DNA of 47,549 nt from Anaerolineae bacterium (lineage in GTDB: Bacteria; Chloroflexota; Anaerolineae; Promineifilales; Promineifilaceae), in assembly GCA_023384355.1 (NCBI GenBank), contig JAHDWL010000023.1, forward strand, positions 1 through 47,549. Reading direction: 5' to 3'. Shown piece by piece: positions 35,040-43,723 of this stretch. Numbering within the stretch: the first letter of the stretch is position 1; each line of letters starts with the position of its first letter. The notes beneath the pieces are model-generated. The model was not told where the DNA came from. It saw only the letters and a list, made by a program, of their open reading frames with translations, and made no database searches. Position numbers and translations under genes: made by a program.

Positions 35040-35872
35040 TCCGTCTCGACCGTGTCTCCTATAGCTATCCCAGGGCCACATCGCCGGCGCTGAACGATTT
35101 ATCGGTCGATATTCCGGCCGGGCAGTTCTGCGCTGTCATCGGGGCCAACGGCGCAGGGAAGTCGACACTCTGCTCGGCGTTGGCCGGATTCGTCCCCCAT
35201 TTCTATCGCGGCCGTCTGACCGGCACGGTAGAGGTTGCCGGGATCGACATTGCCGCCTCGTCGCTGGCCGAGCTGGCCGGCACCGTCGGCCTGGTGTTCT
35301 CCAATCCGTTTAATCAGATCACTGGCGCTCGATTCTCAGTGCGCGACGAAGTCGCATTTGGGCTGGAAAACATGGGCGTGCCTCGGGCGGAAATGGAGAC
35401 GCGAATCGACTATATTCTGCAATTTGCCGGGCTGGCCGGGCTGGCCGAGCGGCCGCCATTTGCGCTGTCGGGCGGTCAACAACAACGCTTGGCCATCGCC
35501 TCGGTGCTGGTCATGCGGCCCAGGGTCCTTGTGCTGGACGAGCCGACCTCGCAACTGGACCCCGTCGGCTCAAGAGAGGTGTTCACGGTGTTGCGCGACC
35601 TGGCGGCGACAGATGAGGCCACGGTCGTTCTGGCCGAGCAGAAGCTGGAGTGGGTCGCCGCGTTTGCCGACCGTGTCCTGGTTCTTCATGAAGGGCGGCT
35701 GGTGGCCGATGGGTTGCCGGGCGATATTCTGGCCTCGCCCGATCTGCAACGATACGGCCTGGAACCGACGCGCTACACTCGGGCCGCGCGCGCGGCCCAG
35801 GCCGCGGGCCTGCGGCCGGAAGGCGACACGCTTCCCGTCACGCTGGAGCAGGCGGCGGAGTTCTTCGCATGA
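35036..35872 (+). CDS. ecfA1: ECF transporter ATPase EcfA1, with altered Q-loop and switch residues
   Basis: 278 residues, GTG start overlapping the EcfT stop. Walker A GANGAGKST at 36-44, intact signature LSGGQ at 144-148, Walker B VLVLDEP at 164-170 with Glu169, D-loop SQLD. Two key residues are changed: the Q-loop, usually FQNP, reads FSNP (Ser89), and the switch His, usually in an AEHRLE-like motif, is Gln in AEQKLEW (about 202). So its own nucleotide site lacks the standard sensor and catalytic His, while it still supplies a good signature motif to EcfA2's site. Confidence 0.93.
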   Translation: MIRLDRVSYSYPRATSPALNDLSVDIPAGQFCAVIGANGAGKSTLCSALAGFVPHFYRGRLTGTVEVAGIDIAASSLAELAGTVGLVFSNPFNQITGARFSVRDEVAFGLENMGVPRAEMETRIDYILQFAGLAGLAERPPFALSGGQQQRLAIASVLVMRPRVLVLDEPTSQLDPVGSREVFTVLRDLAATDEATVVLAEQKLEWVAAFADRVLVLHEGRLVADGLPGDILASPDLQRYGLEPTRYTRAARAAQAAGLRPEGDTLPVTLEQAAEFFA

Positions 35873-36681
35873 ACCTGTCCGTCGAAAATATCAGCTTCAC
35901 CTACCCCGGCGGGGCCGAAGCCCTGCGCGGCGTCACGCTGGACATCGCATCCGGCGAGGCTGTCGCCATCGTCGGCGAGAACGGCGCGGGCAAGACGACG
36001 CTTGTCAAGCACCTGAACGGGCTGCTCAAGCCTACGCGGGGCCGCGTCATCGTCGGCGAATGGGATACCCGCGAGCATACCGTGGCCAAAATGGCCGCTC
36101 GCGTCGGCTTCGTGTTCCAGAATCCCGACGACCAAATCATCGAACGCACCGTCGGCGATGAGGTGGCCTTTGGTCCACGCCAGTTGGGCCAATCCGCGCC
36201 GGACGCCCTTGCCAATGCCACCGCCGCGCTGGAAATGGTCGAACTGGCGGCCGAATCGGGCACTCATCCCTATGACCTGACCGCCCCCCAGCGCAAGCTG
36301 ATGACTCTGGCTTCCGTCCTGGCCATGCGCACGCCGGTCGTGATATTCGACGAACCGACCATGGGACAGGATGCGCGCGGCGTGGCGCTCATCGGCAACA
36401 TCATCGAAACGCTGAAGAGCGAAGATCGCACCGTCATTATCATCACCCACGACATCGACTTCTGCGCCGATCACTTCGAGCGGGTGGTGGCCATGGCCGA
36501 TGGCCGCGTGCTGGCCGACGGTCCCGCCGCCGATGTTCTGGCACAGGCCGATTTGCTGGCCACTACCAATGTCGAGCCGCCGCAGCTCATCCGCCTGGCC
36601 CAGGCGCTCGGCTTGCCCGGCGCGCCTCTTTCAACAGATGGTTTCATCGCGTCGCTACGCCGCCGGGACGGCACGCGCTAA
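35869..36681 (+). CDS. ecfA2: ECF transporter ATPase EcfA2, with degenerate signature motif
   Basis: 270 residues, ATG overlapping the EcfA1 stop. Walker A GENGAGKTT (36-44), Q-loop FVFQNPDDQ (Gln84), Walker B VVIFDEP (157-163) and switch His194 in IITHDID are all canonical. The ABC signature, normally LSGGQ, is LTAPQ (137-141), and the D-loop, normally GLDP, reads MGQDA. It therefore hydrolyses ATP in its own site using EcfA1's LSGGQ, but offers a poor signature to EcfA1. Together with EcfA1's changes this predicts one active and one structural ATP site. Confidence 0.93.
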   Translation: MNLSVENISFTYPGGAEALRGVTLDIASGEAVAIVGENGAGKTTLVKHLNGLLKPTRGRVIVGEWDTREHTVAKMAARVGFVFQNPDDQIIERTVGDEVAFGPRQLGQSAPDALANATAALEMVELAAESGTHPYDLTAPQRKLMTLASVLAMRTPVVIFDEPTMGQDARGVALIGNIIETLKSEDRTVIIITHDIDFCADHFERVVAMADGRVLADGPAADVLAQADLLATTNVEPPQLIRLAQALGLPGAPLSTDGFIASLRRRDGTR

Positions 36682-36733
36682 CGATGCCGGCTAACCTTGC
36701 GGCCGGACTTATAATTTCGTCACTGGAGATCAC

Positions 36734-37711
36734 ATGATCATCGTCCTCGGAGATATATTGGCAGACTACGCCATTCGCGTGGAGCGACTGGAGATTCAGC
36801 CCAAGGATTTGCAGCGCGTCTCCTATCTGGCTCTGGGGCCAGGCGGTGCCTGTAATGTCGCCATTATGGCCTCGCATCTGGGCTTATCGGTTTGCGCTCT
36901 GGGCGAGGTCGGCCGCGATCTGTTCGGCGAGATCGTACTGGAAGGGCTGGCCGCGGAAGGGGTGGATGTCTCGCGGGTCATCGTGACGCCTGACGCCCGC
37001 ACCCCGGTGGCCAACGTCCTCGTCGATGGGCAGGGCGAGCCGGCTTACCTGGGCTTTCCGGGATCGCTGCGGGTCATGGAGCTGCCCGCTGCCTGGCGAC
37101 CGTTGATCTCCGAAGCCGAAGCGCTTTACGCCGACGGCTGGGTCGACCAGCAGGAGGAGTCGGGAATCATTCTGGAAGGGCTGCGGCAGGCCCACAGCGC
37201 CGGCATTCCGTCATTTTTCGATCCCGGCCCCGGCAACCCCAAGATCGACAACACCTGGCACACCACCGCCGCAAGCCTGGCGACGGTCCTGCTGGCGACG
37301 GAGGACGAGGCGCGCCGCCTCTCGGGCGAAGCCGATCCGGTCAACTCCGCGCGCATATTGCTGGCGCGTGGCAGTCGCCTTGTCGTCATCAAGCGCGGCA
37401 TGGCCGGTTGCTTCCTGTTGACCGAGAGCGACCTCCACATCGCGCCGGGCTTGCCGGTGGTCGCGCTGGACGCCACGGGCGCGGGTGACAGCCTGGCCGC
37501 GGCGGTGATATACGGCTACCTGAATCACTTCAACTTGCAGACGTTGGGCGATCTGGGAAACGCCACCGGGGCGGCCAAGGTCCTGAAGCTGGGCACGGGT
37601 CACAATATGCCGACGGTCGCCGAGGTCAACGCCATGTTGCGCCGATTTGGCTCACAGGTGAAGCTGGCAGATAGTTCGCCCGCGCCGGAAAGAACGCACT
37701 CGAACTGGTGA
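36734..37711 (+). CDS. PfkB-family carbohydrate/nucleoside kinase
   Basis: 325 residues, ribokinase-like fold. The N-terminal sugar-binding motif GPGGACNVAIMASHLG (about 36-51), FFDPGPGNPKID, and the C-terminal anion-hole/catalytic motif DATGAGDSLAAAVIYG with the base Asp. It phosphorylates a small sugar, nucleoside or vitamin-like alcohol with ATP. Placed 52 nt behind ecfA2, so the imported compound may be its substrate, trapped by phosphorylation. A TATAAT at 36710-36715 in the gap could give it its own promoter, without a clear -35. Convergent with the RibD-like gene (3-nt gap). Confidence 0.9.
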   Translation: MIIVLGDILADYAIRVERLEIQPKDLQRVSYLALGPGGACNVAIMASHLGLSVCALGEVGRDLFGEIVLEGLAAEGVDVSRVIVTPDARTPVANVLVDGQGEPAYLGFPGSLRVMELPAAWRPLISEAEALYADGWVDQQEESGIILEGLRQAHSAGIPSFFDPGPGNPKIDNTWHTTAASLATVLLATEDEARRLSGEADPVNSARILLARGSRLVVIKRGMAGCFLLTESDLHIAPGLPVVALDATGAGDSLAAAVIYGYLNHFNLQTLGDLGNATGAAKVLKLGTGHNMPTVAEVNAMLRRFGSQVKLADSSPAPERTHSNW

Positions 37712-37714
37712 GGT

Positions 37715-38545
37715 TTACCTCTCGTAGCAGGTGTACTGTTGCCCCAAACCGCCGAGCGCGTGGGGATCGAAGTAGAGGGCGTGCAGGCGCATGCCAACCG
37801 CCGGCCGTAACAAGTCTCCCTCCACCAGACTGCTGAACGGCTCTCCGCCGAGCAGTCGATGGGCGACGGTCGTGTACAATCTGTCCAGAATGTTGTCGGT
37901 CAATAGCAGATGATGGACGCGCGGACCGGTTGCCATGTAGATCGTCCGGTAGCCAAGCGCACCCAGAGCGTCGATAGCCTGCCTACCGGATACGTCGGCC
38001 TCTCCGGCGAGGATGATTTTGCCCGCATCCTGCTCCAGCCGTATCCGTCGTTCCCGATGACTCGCGTCGTGGGTGACAACGACCACCTTGCGGCCTGATT
38101 GGGTAAGAAACGGCGGAATGGAAAAGTCCAGGCTGCCGCTGACGACGGCCAGGTCGGGATACGGGGGCAAGCCACGATCGGCGCGCCAGCGGCCGAGATC
38201 CGCGAAGCGCGGTTCATCATAGACACGCAATATTTCCTGGGCTTTACCCTCGGCATAATCGCGCAGGTAGCGGCCGCTGCTGATGATGACATCAGCCTGC
38301 ACAGCCAGTTCCTGAAACAGCCGCCAGTCGCGATCGTTCGCAGTATCTTTCGGCACCATCATGCCCTTGCCTTCAGGCCGCGGGATGGCGATGCGGCCGT
38401 CGATACTGGTGACATAATTGGTATAGACAAAGGGCCGATCCAAATCGGCGGCGATTTGCCGTAACTCGTGGCTCAGATATAGCCCCGCCAGGCTGATTTC
38501 ACGCGTGGGCATTGGGTACAGCTGCCAGATTGTGTCGGAAATCAT
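37715..38545 (-). CDS. RibD C-terminal-type (dihydrofolate-reductase-like) pyrimidine reductase
   Basis: 276 residues from the ATG at 38545, which has GGAGG 4 nt upstream and overlaps the stop of the FHA gene (ATGA). Signature VTSIDGRIAIP near 47-57, then DWRLFQELAVQADVIISSGRY-like segment (split here), DLAVVSGSLDF, KIILAGEADVSG, and a nucleotide-binding MATGPRVHHLLL. The family reduces the ribosylamino-pyrimidine of riboflavin synthesis with NADPH, but many members have other, unknown substrates. It faces the ECF/PfkB operon. The N-terminal extension available upstream is not used. Confidence 0.83.
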   Translation of the reverse strand: MISDTIWQLYPMPTREISLAGLYLSHELRQIAADLDRPFVYTNYVTSIDGRIAIPRPEGKGMMVPKDTANDRDWRLFQELAVQADVIISSGRYLRDYAEGKAQEILRVYDEPRFADLGRWRADRGLPPYPDLAVVSGSLDFSIPPFLTQSGRKVVVVTHDASHRERRIRLEQDAGKIILAGEADVSGRQAIDALGALGYRTIYMATGPRVHHLLLTDNILDRLYTTVAHRLLGGEPFSSLVEGDLLRPAVGMRLHALYFDPHALGGLGQQYTCYER

Positions 38546-39375
38546 CTTGCCTCCGCAACCGCCGGATTGGTCGTCTGGATATGGACGATAAATTCCGATT
38601 GCCCCATCTGTAGACGAAAGCCATCCTTCAGCATGTGGACAGCCGCCACCTGTGTGTCGTTGACCCACGTCCGGCGGCTGCCCAAATCATATATAAGGTA
38701 ACGTCCCCCTTCGCGGCGGATCTCGGCGTGCTGTGGGGCAAGGCCGGACAATATGATGTCATTGCCATCAGCGCTGCCGATACGGGTAACGCTATCCAGC
38801 AACGCGCGCCGCTCGCCGTTGGCCGAGGTGGGGGATAGCCAGGCCTGCGCCACCGGGGTGCCCGTGCGGGGTTGCTCGACGCGCGGTCGGGGCGCGGCAA
38901 CCGGCGGAGCCTGGGCTGCCGGCACGGCTGCCGGCAATGCGACAGCGGCGGGAACCGGACGACGATCGGGAACATCCAGCGCATTGAGACTCACCTCGAT
39001 GCCGCCGAATACTCCGGCGAACAGGTTGTAGAAAATGGCCGACAGAAACGCCGCCAGGCCGGTGAACAGCATCCCGGCCGCGGCGACTCCCAGTATGATA
39101 GCCAGCATGAGCGCCAGGTCCTGCCCGGCAAGCGCTGACAAACGCGCCTGGGTGTCGCCCAGCGACAGGGCCGAGGTCAGGTCAATCGCTATTCCTTCGC
39201 CGATAGGCATGGGGATAACCATCCGCAGGCCGCCGAGCCATGCCTCCAGGCTGAGGACAGTCGTCCGAACCAGCCAGCCCAGAATGATCGCGGGAATGAT
39301 CCAAATCCCAAGCCCGAGTAACAGACCATACAACATGGCTCTCATTGGACTGATGCGATTGATTGCGTAGCGCAT
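38542..39375 (-). CDS. Membrane protein with cytoplasmic FHA domain
   Basis: 277 residues. Two hydrophobic helices near 10-40 and 85-120, a Pro/Ala-rich linker at about 135-170, then an FHA domain at about 190-270: TRIGSADGNDIIL (phosphate-binding Arg), PQHAEIRREGG, YDLGSRRTWVND. The usual Ser before His in the SxxH element is replaced (GLAPQHAEI). FHA domains read phospho-threonine. The gene overlaps the RibD-like reductase by 4 nt and belongs to a run of FHA/zinc-ribbon/PP2C genes. Confidence 0.85.
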   Translation of the reverse strand: MRYAINRISPMRAMLYGLLLGLGIWIIPAIILGWLVRTTVLSLEAWLGGLRMVIPMPIGEGIAIDLTSALSLGDTQARLSALAGQDLALMLAIILGVAAAGMLFTGLAAFLSAIFYNLFAGVFGGIEVSLNALDVPDRRPVPAAVALPAAVPAAQAPPVAAPRPRVEQPRTGTPVAQAWLSPTSANGERRALLDSVTRIGSADGNDIILSGLAPQHAEIRREGGRYLIYDLGSRRTWVNDTQVAAVHMLKDGFRLQMGQSEFIVHIQTTNPAVAEAR

Positions 39376-39439
39376 AGAATTATTTCATCCGATAAGTTCG
39401 CGACGAGCCTTCCCTTGGCCGGAATCAGGGAGACCAAAT

Positions 39440-40627
39440 CTACGGTGCTTCGGCCGTCAGGGACAGCCCCGCAGCCTCAAGCGACGCCCGGCAACCTGCG
39501 GCAGGGCAACCGTTGCCGCCCAGGACAGCCAGCATAATTGTGATCTGACGCACGGCAACCGGGTCAATCCCGGGGAGCGCATCATCGAATTCGCGGCCAA
39601 GCCAAAGCTCCACATCCTGCCAATCCTCATCCACAATATGCACGTTGACTGTGTCTTCAAGTTGCGGCAGTGGATCGGCCCCCCACAGCGCGGTCGAATC
39701 ACTCGCTCCATCCAGCCAGATTGAAGCGCCGAGCGGTTCGCCGTTGACATCCTCATAGCGCAGAATGAGGGCGCTGCGTCCCTCATTCGCGCCGCCGGCA
39801 GTGCCCGCCAGACGGAGGCGGCCGCGAAAGACCAATCCTTCCGCCGGAAACGCCATGACAACCCGCTGGGCCAGGCTCACCATACCCGATCCGGTGTTTT
39901 CCAGACGTACCGCCGGCACTTCATGATCGCCGTCGGCAACAGTCATGTCAATCTCTCCGCCGTTGCCATTGCTCTCGCTGGTCCAGCCGTTGGCCCAGTT
40001 GTCAACAAAATCCCCGTTCTGGATGAAGTTCACATCCCGACCGAAGGCGAAGGTGGGGGTTATGATGACGCCAATGATGGTCGGCAACGGGGTGATGGTG
40101 GCCACGGTCGTGGGCGAAACCTCAACAACCGCAGTTGTCGCCCGGGGCGTGGTGGTACTGGCCATCGCGGTTGGCGCGGCCGCTGTGGCAGGGTCTGGTT
40201 TTTCGGTCGGTTCGACGACCACGATCGGGGTTGTCGCGGCGATCGCCGTCGCCGGGACCGTGGATAACTCGCCGCGCGCGCGCATGCCCGGAAGGAAGAC
40301 GGTCCACACAGCGACGATGCACAGCGCGCCGAAGCCCAACAGCAGAAGCAACCATATCCAGGGGCGGCCGCGTTTTGCTGGCGCGGCGACAACAACAGGT
40401 TCATCCGGTTGTGTCGGTTCATCCGAAACCGGCATGAGGGGCGGTGGGGCCGGCGGCGATGCCGCCGGCGGTCGTGGTGGCGGCGCAGACGCAACCTTGG
40501 GTTTAGGGGGATCGGCAGGCGCGCTTTTGGTGGAATCAGCCGGCAATGGCATCAATTCCCGACAAACGGCGCAGATCCGGGTTCCCGGTCTGTTCGGATG
40601 TCCGTTCTTGCAATAGACAGGTTCCAT
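39440..40627 (-). CDS. Zinc-finger, single-TM protein with extracellular beta-sandwich domain
   Basis: 395 residues. A small Cys cluster YCKNGHPNRPGTRICAVC (about 5-22) could hold one zinc. A Pro-rich linker follows, one membrane helix near 90-112 (WIWLLLLLGFGALCIVAVW), then a long Thr/Pro/Val linker and, from about 200, a domain starting FIQNGDFVDNWANGW that looks like a carbohydrate-binding or Gal-binding-type jelly roll. Topology: zinc finger inside, jelly roll outside. Starts 3 nt after the zinc-ribbon FHA gene, so co-transcribed. Function unknown; the shape suggests linking an envelope ligand to a cytoplasmic partner. Confidence 0.75.
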   Translation of the reverse strand: MEPVYCKNGHPNRPGTRICAVCRELMPLPADSTKSAPADPPKPKVASAPPPRPPAASPPAPPPLMPVSDEPTQPDEPVVVAAPAKRGRPWIWLLLLLGFGALCIVAVWTVFLPGMRARGELSTVPATAIAATTPIVVVEPTEKPDPATAAAPTAMASTTTPRATTAVVEVSPTTVATITPLPTIIGVIITPTFAFGRDVNFIQNGDFVDNWANGWTSESNGNGGEIDMTVADGDHEVPAVRLENTGSGMVSLAQRVVMAFPAEGLVFRGRLRLAGTAGGANEGRSALILRYEDVNGEPLGASIWLDGASDSTALWGADPLPQLEDTVNVHIVDEDWQDVELWLGREFDDALPGIDPVAVRQITIMLAVLGGNGCPAAGCRASLEAAGLSLTAEAP

Positions 40628-40630
40628 GCG

Positions 40631-41209
40631 TTAGCCTATCCTGAAACGTAACAACACCCGCCCCAGGCGAATTTCATCGCCATCCTTAAGTTCCTGGACT
40701 GTTCCCCTCAAGATCTTGTGTTTGTTGACAAAGGTGTAGTTGACCGAGTTCAGGTCTTCGATGACGAACCCTTGTTCAGTGCGCGCGATTTGGGCGTGGC
40801 GGCGAGAGACGCCGCCTTCCTCGCCCCCAAAGGGGACCAGGTCGATATCTGGGAAACTGCCGCTGGCCGGGTCGATACGACCGATAACGTGCCTGTCCTT
40901 GTCAGGATCAAGCATGAGTGCTGTGCCGGCAGGCAGCACCAGCAGTCGCGGCGCGGGCTGCTCGATCTCTGCGGGTTCCTCTTCTGAATCGGCGTCCATC
41001 GCCGCCGGTTCCTCGATCATCGGCGGCCGGGGATCGCGCAGGGAGTAACCGCAGTTGTCGCAATACAGATCATGAGACTGAACCTCGGCGCGGCAATTGG
41101 GGCACAACAGGGGAAACGCGCCGGCCGCCAATGAGATGCCGCAGCTATCACAGAAAGCCGCGCCCTCCGACACCAATGTGCCGCAGTTCGGGCATGAAAA
41201 CATGCTCAT
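40631..41209 (-). CDS. Double zinc-ribbon protein with FHA domain
   Basis: 192 residues. Two zinc ribbons: CPNCG and CDSCGIS (6-25), then CPNCRAE and CDNCGYS (36-56); acidic linker; FHA domain at about 95-190 with HVIGRIDPASG, GGVSRRHAQIA (canonical Ser-x-x-His), LNSVNYTFVN and DEIRLGRVLLRF. Cytoplasmic phospho-Thr reader. Ribosome site GGAAGGAAGGA before the ATG. Probably co-transcribed with the downstream TM protein. Confidence 0.9.
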   Translation of the reverse strand: MSMFSCPNCGTLVSEGAAFCDSCGISLAAGAFPLLCPNCRAEVQSHDLYCDNCGYSLRDPRPPMIEEPAAMDADSEEEPAEIEQPAPRLLVLPAGTALMLDPDKDRHVIGRIDPASGSFPDIDLVPFGGEEGGVSRRHAQIARTEQGFVIEDLNSVNYTFVNKHKILRGTVQELKDGDEIRLGRVLLRFRIG

Positions 41210-41283
41210 TCCTTCCTTCCTGTCTCATCGTCCGGTGATGAGTGTCATCATTATACCCCAGACCGGCGCGGGATCGCCCAGGC

Positions 41284-42216
41284 TCATGAGGATTTCAGTT
41301 CAATGAGGATGACGGTGCAGTTATCCTCGCCACCGGCCTGATTGGCGGCATCGACCAGCGCATCACAGGCTGCCTGCGGCGATGAGGCGTCCAATACCAC
41401 CTCTCGAATGGCTTCGTCGTCCAGCATGCCGCTCAGGCCGTCGGAGCAGAGCATGAGAAAGTCCCCCGGTCGAAGCGTGATTCGGCTCACATCGACCGCC
41501 ACCTGCGGCGAATCGCCGACAGTGCGATAGATGACGTTGGCCTGTGGATGGTTCCGAGCCTCTTCAGGGCTAATCCGCCTGGCTACGACCAGGCTCTCGA
41601 CCAGGGAGTGATCGACCGTGATACGCCGAATATCGTCGGCGCGCAGATGATATGCCCGGCTGTCGCCGACGTGGGCGATGAAGGCGCGGTCTCCCTCGAC
41701 GATGGCGGCGACAACAGTCGTCCCCATGGCGATTCCGGCCTCGCGCGCGTGCTCATATATTTCCTCGTTGCCGGTGGCGATGGCGCTTCTCAGCCAAACC
41801 TCCCTGTCAAACGATTCGTCCTGCCCGGTGATGGCGGGCGACAACCACTCTTCGGCCGCGCGACGCGCCAGCGCCTGCACCAGCATGCCGCTGGCGATCT
41901 CGCCACCTGCGTGACCGCCCATTCCGTCGGCCACCACGAAAAACCCCACGGGGCGAGAGACGGACTTGTTGGCGCAAAGAAAGTCGAAGGCGAGCAGGCT
42001 GTCTTCGTTTGTCTGGCGCATGCGGCCGGTATCGGTGCGACGGCCAATGCGCAACTCGAAGCTACCATGTTCCAGGAAGGCGAGCGAACTGCCCGGCACG
42101 GTGGGCGCTTCGTCACCCGGCGCGACGGCCGCAATCAGACCCTGGCCACAGGTCGCACAGAAATTCGCTCCCCATCGATTGATTGCCCGGCAGTTGTGGC
42201 AGATGATCTCGTTCAT
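41284..42216 (-). CDS. PP2C-type phosphatase with N-terminal zinc ribbon
   Basis: 310 residues from the ATG at 42216. Zinc ribbon ICHNCRAINRWGANFCATCGQ at about 4-24, written here as CHNC and CATC pairs; linker; then PP2C motifs GRMRQTNEDSLLAF, FFVVADGMGGHAGGEIAS, FIAHVGDSRAYHLR, LMLCSDGLSGMLDDEA and GGEDNCTVILI with the metal-binding Asp residues. Soluble, unlike the membrane-anchored PP2C at 28.6 kb. It precedes the FHA gene set on the same strand with a 74-nt gap. No Ser/Thr kinase gene is present here. Confidence 0.92.
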   Translation of the reverse strand: MNEIICHNCRAINRWGANFCATCGQGLIAAVAPGDEAPTVPGSSLAFLEHGSFELRIGRRTDTGRMRQTNEDSLLAFDFLCANKSVSRPVGFFVVADGMGGHAGGEIASGMLVQALARRAAEEWLSPAITGQDESFDREVWLRSAIATGNEEIYEHAREAGIAMGTTVVAAIVEGDRAFIAHVGDSRAYHLRADDIRRITVDHSLVESLVVARRISPEEARNHPQANVIYRTVGDSPQVAVDVSRITLRPGDFLMLCSDGLSGMLDDEAIREVVLDASSPQAACDALVDAANQAGGEDNCTVILIELKSS

Positions 42217-42433
42217 TGTTGTCTGCCGTATTAGCGTCTTTGAACCAATATCGGGCAACATTTTAGCGCCATTGGTCCGACCTTGCCAAGATGCCGCGCC
42301 GATGCCTCATCTTGCCCCGATAAAATAAAATACTGGTTAAATTTTGTCGACGTATCCCTATGGCGTAAGATAGATCCTCGATGGCCGGGAGATGCGCGCG
42401 CCGGCGAGGGATAAGAAAAGGAATGATGTTAAG

Positions 42434-42715
42434 ATGACTGATTCGGCAAGACAACAACAACTAGAAGAATTGTTTCGCGAGGCTGGCGAAGCCCACCATC
42501 AGGCATATATTGAAACCGACGGTGCCGACGAGGAATGGCCGATCTGGTATGCCGGATTCCTGCGCGAGCGACTGTCCAAATTACTCAACGCCCGCTTCAC
42601 ACAAAGCGAACTGGTATACTTGCTTATTTCGCTTGACGCCGAGGTGCGGCGTCTGGCTCCCGGCGCCAACTGGCAGGCATATTACGCCCGGGTATTGCTG
42701 GAACGCTACGGGTAA
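42434..42715 (+). CDS. Small hypothetical protein
   Basis: 93 residues from the ATG at 42434, with AAGGA upstream. Mostly helical, acidic first half with the aromatic cluster EEWPIWYAGFLRERLSKLL (about 36-54), then ELVYLLISLDAEVRRLAPG and a C-terminal WQAYYARVLLERYG. Not recognised. Composition and codon use look like a real protein. A possible -10 (TAAGAT) lies about 60 nt upstream. Stands alone between the PP2C gene and a convergent unknown gene. Confidence 0.65.
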   Translation: MTDSARQQQLEELFREAGEAHHQAYIETDGADEEWPIWYAGFLRERLSKLLNARFTQSELVYLLISLDAEVRRLAPGANWQAYYARVLLERYG

Positions 42716-42790
42716 GTGGACGCTTCGGAGCTGACAAATCGACAATCAACCATAAAGTCTGACTGTCGACTTTCATTGAGGTTTACCCGG

Positions 42791-43408
42791 TCAACTCGCT
42801 TTGGGATACCCATAAAGGAACCAGTATTTGTCAGGCGGATAGGCCGCTGCCCAGACTGATGACCAGATGAACGCACCGGACTTCCAGCGCGAACCCAAGC
42901 GGTGGTCGAGCGCGGCAACATCGGCGGGGATGTGGGCCGGCAACCGGAACGGCGATTCACCCAGCGTACTGATCAGTTCGTTCACAACAACCCTCGTATC
43001 AGCCAGATACTCGTATCGTTCCCTGTCGGCCGCCAGCCGTTGGGATACGGCCAAATTGCGCAAATAATCAGTCCATTCGCGCATGCGAGCGCCCAGTTCA
43101 GCCAGGGCACGCTCCTCGAACCGCACAAGTTGAGTGCCTGCCGCATTATCATAAATGGCATTCGCTGCGGCCATCGTAATTCGCTCGGGCGTAGCCAGCA
43201 GGTAATCAAGCACGCCCAACCGGCGCCGGCGCATCAGATAGCCGCCGATCGTCAGCAATGGCATATCCCTGCGCCCCATATCCCACCAGGTTGCGTCGCT
43301 CGCCAGATACTCCCCCATCCCGGCCGCCATCGATTCCAGGATAGCCAAATCGCGCTTGAGCACTTCATAAGGGTCAGCCACGGCCTTCTCCGATCTGTCC
43401 TCGATCAT
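42791..43408 (-). CDS. Hypothetical protein, helical
   Basis: 205 residues, no signal peptide or membrane helix. It has several Trp/Tyr/Arg-rich segments (ATWWDMGRRDMPLL near 39, GYLMRRRRLGVLDYLL near 56, and IWSSVWAAAYPPDKYW near the C-terminus). Not recognised. Ribosome site GAGGTGA 7 nt before the ATG. Its shape would fit a nucleotide- or DNA-binding accessory protein, but I have no evidence for that. Confidence 0.7.
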   Translation of the reverse strand: MIEDRSEKAVADPYEVLKRDLAILESMAAGMGEYLASDATWWDMGRRDMPLLTIGGYLMRRRRLGVLDYLLATPERITMAAANAIYDNAAGTQLVRFEERALAELGARMREWTDYLRNLAVSQRLAADRERYEYLADTRVVVNELISTLGESPFRLPAHIPADVAALDHRLGSRWKSGAFIWSSVWAAAYPPDKYWFLYGYPKAS

Positions 43409-43723
43409 CTTGCTTCACCTCGACGGATCATTCGAGACCACCACGCCGGGGTCCTGAAAATCCGCTCCCTCTTACCGACAGTATAAACGATCAACGGGAT
43501 ATTCGCATCAGGCAGATGACTGTGTTTCGACTATCGAGAACATGCTCAGGCATTGGCGTCGCACCTGACATGGTCGGCACGCAATCGGCTGGTTTGCGAC
43601 CGCCCAACGTTGGTGCAATAATGCCCCTATTGCGGCCATCGGGTAGCCTTCTGTTCGACAGACCAGTGAGTCCCGTGAACCGACGGCTGGGCAGCCGTCA
43701 ACCCTCCGCATGGACTACCGATC
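43409..43723. other. 315-bp intergenic region before the DUF488 gene
   Basis: No gene recognised. One hairpin, GACGGCT (43682-43688) and AGCCGTC (43693-43699) with loop GGGC, lies 25 nt before the DUF488 ATG. Short open frames here have no protein-like features. Confidence 0.5.
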
